Assembly: GCA_900552605.1 (NCBI GenBank)
Contig: USAR01000098.1
Location: 1 to 5,871, forward strand
Direction: 5' to 3'
DNA length: 5,871 nt
Source: an uncultured Oscillospiraceae bacterium
Lineage (GTDB): Bacteria > Bacillota > Clostridia > Oscillospirales > Acutalibacteraceae
Under the pieces are notes generated by a model that was not told where the DNA came from, ran no database searches, and worked only from the letters and a program-made list of their open reading frames with translations. Each line of letters starts with the position of its first letter. Positions within the stretch are counted from its first letter, which is position 1. Shown in pieces: positions 1-5,763 of the stretch. The translations under genes were made by a program, and so were the position numbers.

Positions 1-708
1 ACCGTCTACTCTGAGCACGGTAAGTCCCGCTGACATAAACAAAAAGGTGATTACAAGCAGTATTAGGTAGCCCTTGATCATTTTGCATATACTTCCGTTT
101 ATAAGCCGCTTGATATTCCTCACCTTTTCCACGTTATCGTTTGACATCTGCCTTTTAATAAATTTTGCAAAGCTATCGTATTCAAAGCAAAAAAAGCAAG
201 CGGAAACAATCGATACAACAACGCTTACAAATAGTGTAGGCAACGAGGAAACAACATCCTTTACAAAGTTGGCAAAATACCTGCCGACGCTTGAATTAAA
301 CTCGTTAAAAGCGCTATGAATATTAACCGATGTAAGACCAAAACACTGTGAAACAGCAGAAATATATTTTTCTGCGTTTGCAGCAATTTTTGAAAAAATA
401 TCGCCGTAAGGCTTTTCTTTTACAATGCATATTAAAGCGCCGCCTGCTTTGTAAAGCGAAAAACCTATTGCACCGAAAACAGCTAAAAGGATTAAAACAA
501 GGCAAACAAGAGTCAATTTGTTTTTTGAAATGCCCATATGGCCACTAAGCTTTATCATTGGTTTTTGCAGTGCATAAACCACTGCAAAGCTTATTATAAA
601 CGGCAATGCGTAAACAGCAAGATATTTTATAATTATATACAAAAACGCAGCCGCAAGGCTGTAAAATATAAAGTTTATTATCAGCGCAGCCTTTTGCTTT
701 GTATTCAC
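1..708 (-). CDS. AI-2E family / YtvI-like integral membrane protein, partial (C-terminus outside window)
   Basis: The minus-strand frame is open for 236 codons from 708 to the left edge without a stop, so the C-terminal part lies outside the window. Family members are usually about 350-400 residues, so roughly the first two thirds is present. The protein is strongly hydrophobic. Membrane segments are visible at about residues 7-27, 29-47, 64-86, 156-175 and 213-231. The N-terminal block (KYLAVYALPFIISF, then a LQKP turn near residues 47-50) matches the AI-2E exporter superfamily (PF01594). The segment near 168-187 (FFCFEYDSFAKFIKRQ) sits where YtvI-type proteins have a phenylalanine-rich helix followed by a charged stretch. 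YtvI members are sporulation-associated membrane proteins of unknown biochemical role; transport of a signal or ion is only a family-level guess. The start is GTG at 706-708, nine bases after a GGAGGG site; an in-frame stop at 763-765 limits any longer start. A terminator-like hairpin separates it from mutS2, so it is probably a separate transcription unit. The YtvI assignment is less certain than the superfamily. Confidence 0.8.
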   Translation of the reverse strand, partial: MNTKQKAALIINFIFYSLAAAFLYIIIKYLAVYALPFIISFAVVYALQKPMIKLSGHMGISKNKLTLVCLVLILLAVFGAIGFSLYKAGGALICIVKEKPYGDIFSKIAANAEKYISAVSQCFGLTSVNIHSAFNEFNSSVGRYFANFVKDVVSSLPTLFVSVVVSIVSACFFCFEYDSFAKFIKRQMSNDNVEKVRNIKRLINGSICKMIKGYLILLVITFLFMSAGLTVLRVDG

Positions 709-717
709 GTGTATGCT

Positions 718-723
718 CCCTCC
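718..723 (-). promoter_or_regulatory. Ribosome binding site of the YtvI-like gene
   Basis: GGAGGG on the minus strand lies nine bases before the GTG at 706-708. There is no ATG in frame between this site and the upstream stop at 763-765, so this site decides the GTG start. The reading is firm because it is a near-perfect anti-16S match. Confidence 0.8.
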
Positions 724-909
724 TGCCTTAATTTTAGTGTTTTGAATATTCGCTTTAAAACATCATTGCCGCACAGGCTATCTTCCACGCGACGCGCTGT
801 TGTAACAATTCCGTTTTAACACAGCTGCTTTTTCGGCACTAACAAATTGTGTCAATTGAAAAATAACCTTTTTCGCTCATAACAAAGTAAATTTAATTAT
901 ATTATGCAC

Positions 910-945
910 AAAAAACAGCGTCGCACACTGCACACGCTGTTTTTT
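910..945 (-). terminator. Rho-independent terminator after mutS2 (possibly bidirectional)
   Basis: The arms at 910-921 and 934-945 are perfectly complementary over 12 bp. The core is ACAGCGT/ACGCTGT, flanked by six A on one side and six T on the other, with a 12-nt loop. Read on the minus strand, the stem is followed by a T run at 915-910, starting 29 nt after the mutS2 stop. The symmetric A/T flanks mean it could also stop plus-strand transcription, although no plus-strand gene is visible nearby. The fairly large loop and modest GC core leave some doubt about its strength. Confidence 0.78.
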
Positions 946-974
946 AATAACTGAAAATATTCACTTTTTAAAAA

Positions 975-3365
975 CTATTTAAGCTCCGCAATCGTAACGC
1001 CGTTCTCACCCTCACCGAAAACACCCAGACGGAAAGTGCGCACGCTTTTATTCAGCCTCAGCTCCTGTTGCACCGCTTTTCTTAAAACACCCGTTCCTTT
1101 CCCGTGAATTATCCTTATTTCGGAAATACCGCTCAACACAGCATTATCAATAAACCTTTCAAGCTCAAGCAGCGCTTCGTCGCTTGCCATACCTCTCAGA
1201 TCCACTTCAACTGCCGCCGTGCGCTCTGCTCTTGACTTAACGCCTGTAACATTGCGCTTTATCGGCTTTTTGTTTTTCTCACCTTTCTTTTCGCAAAGCC
1301 TTATGTTTTCAATATCTGTTTTAAGACTAACCGCACCTGCCAGCACCTGTACCTTGCCGTTTTTATCAGGCAGTGAAACCACGGTTGCCTGACGGTTGAT
1401 ATCGGCAAGAAGTACACTGTCACCCACCCTAAGGCTGCGTGGCAAAGTATAATCTTCACGTTCGTTGTCTGCGCTGTCGGTGCTGCCCTCAAGCTTTTCA
1501 ATTGCCTTTTTGGCGGCGGTACGCGCTCTTTGCACTGTGTCACGGGAGTTAGCTGAGTCCATTTTCTTTTTCATATCCTCAAGCTGATTTAAAAGTGCGT
1601 TGGACTCTGCTCTCGCCGAATCAACTATATCACGTATCTGCTCTCTGGTTTTTTTAAGCATTTGCTCTCGTTCATCTCTGAGCTTTGCTTTAAGCTCAGC
1701 CGATTCGTGTCTGCTTTTTTCAAGCTGTGAACGGATTTTTATGACTTCCTCACGCTCTTTTTCCGCAGTTTGACGTGCGTCCTCAAGAGTTGATACAACA
1801 CTTTCAAATCGCTTGTTTTCCTCTGAAACAAGACTGTTTGCGTTGGTTATTATATCCTCCGGAAGTCCCAGCCTGCGCGATACAGCAAATGCATTTGACC
1901 TGCCGGGCACGCCGATAAGCAAACGATATGTCGGGCGCAGTGTTTTAACATCAAATTCGCAACAGGCGTTTTCAACACCTGCCGTGTCTATCGCAAAGGA
2001 TTTAAGCTCTGCATAGTGCGTTGTTGTAACTACCTTTGCGCCGAACTCTCTAAGCTTTGTGATAATTGCAACCGCAAGCGCCGCTCCTTCAACCGGATCG
2101 GTGCCGGCTCCAAGCTCATCAAGCAGCACAAGGCTGTCGTTGTCGGCAAGCTTAAGTATTTCAACGATATTTTTCATATGTGAAGAAAAAGTTGAAAGCG
2201 ATTGCTCAATGCTTTGCTCATCGCCGATATCAGCAAAAATGCTGCCGAATACCGCAGTGGTGCTGCCGTCATCAACAGGCAGCATAAGTCCGCACATTGC
2301 CATTAAGCACAGCAGTCCGACAGTCTTAAGAGAAACGGTTTTACCGCCGGTGTTAGGGCCGGTTACAATTAGTGTATCAAAATCATTGCCTACGCTTACA
2401 GATATCGGCACCGCCTTTTTGCCGAGCAACGGATGCCTTGCGTTTTTAAAGTCGCATATTCCGCCGTCGTTAACATCGGGCACAACGGCATTTATTGCAA
2501 ACGCATATTTAGCCTTTGCGAATACAACATCAAGAGCAACAACCGCTTTGTAAGATTCCGTAATGCCGTCTGCAAAATCGGCAGCCTCGGCAGAAAGCTC
2601 CGCAAGCAGCCTCTCGACCTCGTCGGCTTCCTTTTTTCGTAAAACACGAAGCTCATTGTTAACTTCAACGATCGGCATCGGCTCTATAAACAATGTAGCG
2701 CCGGAGGACGAGGCATCGTGCACAAGACCCGGTATTTCAGCGCGGTATTCCGCCTTAACAGGCACAACAAAACGTCCGTCGCGCTGAGTTACAATTGCGT
2801 CCTGCAAAAATTTCTGATAGCTTTGCGAACGGATTATATGCTCCAGCTTTTCTCGGATAGAGCCGCCTGCCGCACGAATCTTGCGTCGCAGTTCAAAAAG
2901 CGTTTGCGAAGCATTATCGTTAAAATCCTCGTCGGAACGAATTGCGGAAAAAAGCTTTTCCTCGAAATATTTGTTTGGCGAAAGCGCAAAAAAACAATCG
3001 TCGAGAGAGGTTGAAACATTGCTGCAAAAGTGGTCTCGCCACTCTTTAACCGTTCTTATAACCCTCAGCAGCGACGCTATCTCAAGAAGCTGTGTGAAAT
3101 TGAGTACCGCTCCCGCGCGACTTCTTGAAAGTGAGTTATTACAGTTAACCGCACCTCCGAATGACGGCGCGCCGAAACGCGCAGTAAGCATATAAGCGTC
3201 GGAAGTATTTTGCAGCCGACACTCTGTTTCGTTTTTTGTAAAGCAAGGCTTTTGAGCAAGACATTCCGTAACGCCGTCGGGAGTTGATGCGTGACGTGAA
3301 AGCTCTGTCAAAATCTTATCAAGCTCAAGCACCTTTATTTGTTTTGAAAGAAGTTTATCGTCCAT
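975..3365 (-). CDS. mutS2: Endonuclease MutS2 (ABC ATPase with Smr domain)
   Basis: This is a complete 796-residue MutS2, close to the usual length of about 780-800. The N-terminal MutS-like core includes a GAPSFGG motif near residues 65-71. The ABC ATPase follows with Walker A GPNTGGKT (336-343), a signature-region STFSSHMKN (391-399), Walker B LVLLDELGAGTDP (412-424) and the switch histidine in TTTHY (H450). A charged coiled coil spans about 515-625, then a small beta-rich linker domain (about 642-692). A C-terminal Smr domain (about 719-796) carries VDLRG (721-725) and HGKGTG (754-759). There is no N-terminal mismatch-recognition domain, which sets it apart from MutS. Family members bind branched DNA and limit homologous recombination; in Bacillus subtilis MutS2 also acts on collided ribosomes. 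Which role dominates here is unknown. The ATG at 3363-3365 follows AAGGA (3373-3377) lying inside the end of recO, and the gene starts 2 nt after the recO stop, so translation is probably coupled. It is the last gene before the hairpin at 910-945. Confidence 0.97.
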   Translation of the reverse strand: MDDKLLSKQIKVLELDKILTELSRHASTPDGVTECLAQKPCFTKNETECRLQNTSDAYMLTARFGAPSFGGAVNCNNSLSRSRAGAVLNFTQLLEIASLLRVIRTVKEWRDHFCSNVSTSLDDCFFALSPNKYFEEKLFSAIRSDEDFNDNASQTLFELRRKIRAAGGSIREKLEHIIRSQSYQKFLQDAIVTQRDGRFVVPVKAEYRAEIPGLVHDASSSGATLFIEPMPIVEVNNELRVLRKKEADEVERLLAELSAEAADFADGITESYKAVVALDVVFAKAKYAFAINAVVPDVNDGGICDFKNARHPLLGKKAVPISVSVGNDFDTLIVTGPNTGGKTVSLKTVGLLCLMAMCGLMLPVDDGSTTAVFGSIFADIGDEQSIEQSLSTFSSHMKNIVEILKLADNDSLVLLDELGAGTDPVEGAALAVAIITKLREFGAKVVTTTHYAELKSFAIDTAGVENACCEFDVKTLRPTYRLLIGVPGRSNAFAVSRRLGLPEDIITNANSLVSEENKRFESVVSTLEDARQTAEKEREEVIKIRSQLEKSRHESAELKAKLRDEREQMLKKTREQIRDIVDSARAESNALLNQLEDMKKKMDSANSRDTVQRARTAAKKAIEKLEGSTDSADNEREDYTLPRSLRVGDSVLLADINRQATVVSLPDKNGKVQVLAGAVSLKTDIENIRLCEKKGEKNKKPIKRNVTGVKSRAERTAAVEVDLRGMASDEALLELERFIDNAVLSGISEIRIIHGKGTGVLRKAVQQELRLNKSVRTFRLGVFGEGENGVTIAELK

Positions 3366-3367
3366 TT

Positions 3368-4111
3368 CTATATCCTTACAGAGTTAAAGTATTTAAGAGT
3401 TTTAAAATTTTTCTCAACACGTGCCAATACGTATTTTTCAGTAATATCAGAGACGGCGCGCATTGTTTCATCGGTTGCCGAAAAGCTGAAGATTCGCGAA
3501 AACTCCGATAGAGCAATGTGTCTGAGCGCCGCGAGACAAGCAGGTGTAAGCCTTAATATGCCCGGCTTTTTCGGAACACAGCTACCGCAGTAAAGCAGGG
3601 CGTCGACAGGGTCGAAATACATAACCTTATCTTCATATTTTCCGCACTCTGTGCAAGCCACAAGATTCGGCAAAAAGCCAAGCTCACACATAAGACGTAA
3701 TTCAAAAACCGATTTTATTGCGTAAACCGATTTTTGCGTTTCGCAAAGACAGTAAAGGCTGTTAAGACAGAGCCGCAGCACATCGGAAACATCAGCGGTC
3801 TCCGGTGTAACGGACGCAAGCAGTTCACAAAAATACTGCGCCAAAGCCAGCCGCTCAATGTCTTGACGCAGTCCGAAAAACACCTCTTTTTCGTCGGCGG
3901 AATCAATTATGTAAAGTCCGCTTTTTCCCTCGTGCAGCACAAAATCGGCATAGCAAAACAAAGCTGTGCCCGCAAACTTTTTGCTTTTAACATTTTGTGC
4001 CGCTTTCGCGTATGCACGGGTAATTCCGCCGCTGTGCAGCAGAGTAACAAGGCGGTCGCTTTCACGGTAGTTTTTTTGTGCTATCACCAGTCCCGTTATT
4101 TTTCTGTTCAC
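3368..4111 (-). CDS. recO: DNA repair protein RecO
   Basis: This is a complete 247-residue RecO; Bacillus subtilis RecO is about 255. RecO mediates RecF-pathway repair: it works with RecR to load RecA onto SSB-coated single-stranded DNA and can anneal strands. The N-terminal OB fold is shown by GLVIAQKNYRESDRLVTLL (about 7-25). A helical region follows, then a four-cysteine zinc finger CTEC (153-156) with CGSC (175-178). The C-terminal KNFKTLKYFNSV (about 234-245) matches the family's typical K-S/T-L-K-F-N-S ending. The start is GTG (4109-4111): it aligns residue for residue with the N-terminus of known RecO proteins and has GAGGTG at 4122-4127, ten bases upstream. The first 50 bases overlap the end of the yqzL-like gene in another frame. 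mutS2 begins 2 nt after its TAG stop. Confidence 0.95.
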   Translation of the reverse strand: MNRKITGLVIAQKNYRESDRLVTLLHSGGITRAYAKAAQNVKSKKFAGTALFCYADFVLHEGKSGLYIIDSADEKEVFFGLRQDIERLALAQYFCELLASVTPETADVSDVLRLCLNSLYCLCETQKSVYAIKSVFELRLMCELGFLPNLVACTECGKYEDKVMYFDPVDALLYCGSCVPKKPGILRLTPACLAALRHIALSEFSRIFSFSATDETMRAVSDITEKYVLARVEKNFKTLKYFNSVRI

Positions 4112-4205
4112 TGTTTTGCGACACCTCGTTTCTCAGACCGGCATATGCTAAATAATCGCAAACCGAACCGCTTAATAAAAATGCTTCCCACAGTTCATTT
4201 TTCAT
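4062..4205 (-). CDS. yqzL: YqzL-like small protein
   Basis: This is a 47-residue protein starting MKNELWEAFLLSGSV, with a DYLAY motif near residues 17-21 and a polar, low-complexity tail. Known YqzL proteins are about the same size, share the pattern W-x3-F-x2-(S/T)-G-(S/N)-x3-Y-L, and sit between era and recO in Bacillota, exactly as here. Their function is unknown. The ATG at 4203-4205 is chosen because GGAGG (4216-4220) lies ten bases upstream and the family similarity begins at this methionine; the frame also extends upstream to a TTG near 4262, but that part shows no family similarity. The last 16 codons overlap recO in another frame. The ribosome binding site falls within one arm of a strong inverted repeat (4213-4273), which may limit translation. 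The call rests mainly on position plus a short motif. Confidence 0.78.
   Translation of the reverse strand: MKNELWEAFLLSGSVCDYLAYAGLRNEVSQNSEQKNNGTGDSTKKLP
4122..4127 (-). promoter_or_regulatory. Ribosome binding site of recO, inside the yqzL-like gene
   Basis: GAGGTG on the minus strand lies ten bases before the recO GTG and within the yqzL-like reading frame. It supports the GTG start, and it means ribosomes translating yqzL pass over the recO initiation region, a layout that favours translational coupling. Confidence 0.65.
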
Positions 4206-4212
4206 AATACAG

Positions 4213-4273
4213 TCGCCTCCGCAAAGCAAAATTATAATTGCTTTCGATTTTATGTTTTGCAATGCGGAGGCGA
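4213..4273 (-). promoter_or_regulatory. GC-rich inverted repeat sequestering the yqzL ribosome binding site
   Basis: The arms at 4213-4223 and 4263-4273 are perfectly complementary over 11 bp (TCGCCTCCGCA with TGCGGAGGCGA). After a 2x2 mismatch the pairing continues for 6 bp (4226-4231 with 4255-4260). The loop is about 23 nt and A/T rich. In the minus-strand transcript this forms between the era stop and the yqzL start, with the GGAGG in the downstream arm. No T run follows the stem in the direction of transcription, so it is not a standard terminator. It could be a translational control element, an RNA thermometer, or an mRNA processing or stabilising hairpin; the choice is inference. Confidence 0.6.
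4216..4220 (-). promoter_or_regulatory. Ribosome binding site of yqzL, inside a hairpin arm
   Basis: GGAGG on the minus strand lies ten bases before the ATG at 4203-4205 and decides that start over the upstream TTG. All five bases lie in the 3' arm (in transcript order) of the inverted repeat 4213-4273, so in the folded RNA this site would be base-paired. Confidence 0.75.
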
Positions 4274-4296
4274 GTTATTTAAGGTAAAAAATAACT
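4273..4296 (-). repeat. A/T-rich 8-bp inverted repeat after era
   Basis: AGTTATTT at 4273-4280 is complementary to AAATAACT at 4289-4296, with an 8-nt loop. It meets the GC-rich inverted repeat with a one-base overlap at 4273, so the era-yqzL gap would fold as two hairpins in tandem. It is weak, all but one pair per arm being A-T, and may be fortuitous. Confidence 0.4.
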
Positions 4297-4315
4297 GTCT
4301 GTATTAGTGCATAAT

Positions 4316-5245
4316 TCAATCTCCTTCAAGCCCAAAACTGCGGATAAGCGCTGCGCTGTTCCGCCAATTTTCTTTAACCTTTACCCAAAGCTTAAGCGAA
4401 CAGCTGCATCCGAAAAATTTTTCAATATCGTATCTTGCCTGCTCGCCGACCTTTTTAAGCATCGAGCCGCCTTTCCCGATTATAACACCCTTATGGCTTT
4501 CGCGCTCGCAATAAATCACCGCGTGCACCTCAACTATCGGCTCACCGTTTTTCTTGTCACGTTCAAAAAAGCGCTCAATTCCCACCGCTATTCCGTGCGG
4601 AATTTCCTTATCCAAATTTCTTAAAAGCTTTTCCCTTATCATTTCCGAAACCAAGGTTTGCTCCGGTTGGTCTGTAACATCATCATCTCCGAAAAAGTGC
4701 GGCGACGGATGTGAGAATTTCAAAGTCTCGTTTACAAGTATGTCCACTCCGTCTTTTTTAAGAGCGGAAACAGGTACAACCGCAGCAAAATCGCACTTAG
4801 CGGAATATGCCGCGATTATTTCAAGAAGCTTTTCCTTATCCTCAAGCAAATCAATTTTGTTGATTGCAAGAATTGCCGGAAGCCCGCGCTTTTTAATTCC
4901 CTCAATAAGCTCAAGCTCAGCCTGAGGAAGGTTGTCCGCGTCAAATTTAAACTTAGGAGAAGCGTCAACAACAAGCAAAACCGCGTCAACATCGGTCATT
5001 CCCGTTGTTACGGCTTTTACCATTTTTTCGCCGAGCACATTGTGGGGTTTATGAAAGCCGGGCGTATCGATAAAAACCAGCTGCTCATTTCCCTTTGTGC
5101 AAACGCCCATAATTCTGGTTCTTGTAGTCTGCGGTTTTTGCGAAACAGCCGCAATTTTTTGTCCGAGAATACTGTTTAATATCGATGATTTTCCAACATT
5201 AGCCCTGCCCACAATTGTAATGAACGCGGTTTTTTGCTCACTCAT
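4316..5245 (-). CDS. era: GTPase Era
   Basis: This is a complete 309-residue Era, close to the typical length of about 300. Era is an essential GTPase that binds near the 3' end of 16S rRNA and promotes 30S subunit maturation. All GTPase motifs are present: G1 GRANVGKS (13-20), G2 TTRTR (40-44), G3 DTPG (60-63), G4 NKID (129-132) and G5 SAL (160-162). The C-terminal type II KH domain has its GKGG loop at 257-260 and the family's KVKENWR motif at 289-295. Two small variations are seen: alanine instead of the common proline at position 15, and a segment between G3 and G4 (about 95-110) that looks several residues longer than in well-known Era proteins. The ATG at 5243-5245 follows AGGGGA (5252-5257) by six bases. 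It lies 23 nt after ybeY, whose product works on the same rRNA end, which suggests coordinated expression. Confidence 0.97.
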   Translation of the reverse strand: MSEQKTAFITIVGRANVGKSSILNSILGQKIAAVSQKPQTTRTRIMGVCTKGNEQLVFIDTPGFHKPHNVLGEKMVKAVTTGMTDVDAVLLVVDASPKFKFDADNLPQAELELIEGIKKRGLPAILAINKIDLLEDKEKLLEIIAAYSAKCDFAAVVPVSALKKDGVDILVNETLKFSHPSPHFFGDDDVTDQPEQTLVSEMIREKLLRNLDKEIPHGIAVGIERFFERDKKNGEPIVEVHAVIYCERESHKGVIIGKGGSMLKKVGEQARYDIEKFFGCSCSLKLWVKVKENWRNSAALIRSFGLEGD

Positions 5246-5268
5246 AAAACTTCCCCTAAATTTAAAAA

Positions 5269-5763
5269 CTAATCAACAAAGCTTTCATCGCGCGAAACGC
5301 CGAGCTTTGAAAGCACGGCTTCCTCGTGCTCGCGCATACGCAGCGCCTCAAGTCCGCCGTTAACATGGTCATATCCCAAAAGGTGCAGCACTGAGTGCAC
5401 CGTTAAAAAAGCCATCTCGCGGTTGAGTGTGTGACCGTATTCTTTCGCCTGAGCTACGGCATGCTCAACAGATATCACAACATCGCCGAGCATTTTTGCT
5501 CCCGTCTCGGGATCCTCGTCATATTCTCCGTTTTCGCCGAGAGGGAAAGACAAAACGTCGGTAGCGCTGTCTATATCGCGAAATTTCTTATTAAGAATAT
5601 GTATTTCTTCATCACTCACAAACGTTATGTTAATTTCCGCCGAATCGTTAAAACCCTCGTTAAGCAGCACGGCAGCGCAGGCACGGCGCAAAAGCATACG
5701 GGTGCCTGCCGGCAATTTAACATTTTTCTGATTGTCGTTGAAAACTACTTTAAGCTTACCCAT
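5269..5763 (-). CDS. ybeY: Endoribonuclease YbeY (rRNA maturation factor)
   Basis: This is a complete 164-residue YbeY of normal length. It is a metal-dependent single-strand endoribonuclease of the UPF0054 family, implicated in 16S rRNA 3'-end processing and ribosome quality control in the cytoplasm. The zinc-binding signature HSVLHLLGYDH is complete, with H123, H127 and H133. The conserved block N-x2-FRDIDSATDVLSFP (about 58-74) and the LGD motif (92-94) are also present. The ATG at 5761-5763 is preceded by GAGGAAG (5771-5777). The start overlaps the last 8 nt of phoH, and era follows after 23 nt. In Bacillus subtilis dgkA and cdd lie between ybeY and era; here they are absent from this position. 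Confidence 0.97.
   Translation of the reverse strand: MGKLKVVFNDNQKNVKLPAGTRMLLRRACAAVLLNEGFNDSAEINITFVSDEEIHILNKKFRDIDSATDVLSFPLGENGEYDEDPETGAKMLGDVVISVEHAVAQAKEYGHTLNREMAFLTVHSVLHLLGYDHVNGGLEALRMREHEEAVLSKLGVSRDESFVD

Larger units (their letters stand above)
709..974. other. Gene-free gap between mutS2 and the YtvI-like gene
   Basis: No credible protein gene is seen on either strand in these 266 bases. The part next to mutS2 carries a terminator-like hairpin (910-945). The part next to the YtvI-like gene carries its ribosome binding site and several short inverted repeats: 738-746 with 754-762, 768-770 with 776-778, 819-823 with 848-852, and a wider 755-761 with 813-819. I could not find a convincing sigma-A promoter for the YtvI-like gene. 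TTGACA at 850-855 (minus) lacks a -10 at the right spacing, and TATAAT at 896-901 (minus) lacks a -35. The gene may use an alternative sigma factor, for example a sporulation factor, which I cannot confirm from the bases. Confidence 0.6.

Noticed and set aside
74..819. Three plus-strand open frames (74-319, 348-548, 538-819)
   Set aside because: They run antisense to the YtvI-like gene and its gap, lack good ribosome binding sites and show no family pattern, while the minus-strand frame 1-708 is a coherent membrane protein.
827..855. TTGACA (850-855, minus) as a -35 for the YtvI-like gene
   Set aside because: At 16-18 nt spacing the -10 position reads AAAAGC-like, which does not match TATAAT.
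2059..2553. 164-codon plus-strand frame rich in serine and alanine
   Set aside because: It is fully antisense to the MutS2 ATPase domain and its composition follows from that coding bias; no start signal or motif.
3734..4207. 157-codon plus-strand frame
   Set aside because: It is antisense to recO and yqzL, both supported by family motifs; no recognisable domain.
4206..4262. Upstream TTG start extending YqzL by 19 residues
   Set aside because: The extension lies in the hairpin, has no family similarity and would skip the strong GGAGG in front of the ATG at 4205.
4213..4273. The GC-rich hairpin as a Rho-independent terminator after era
   Set aside because: On the minus strand it is followed by ACTGTATTATG, with no T run, and the next bases are a gene start.
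4298..4327. Possible promoter TTGAAG-17-TAATAC on the minus strand for yqzL-recO-mutS2
   Set aside because: Only four of six -35 bases and three of six -10 bases match, no extended -10, and it overlaps the end of era; not strong enough to annotate.
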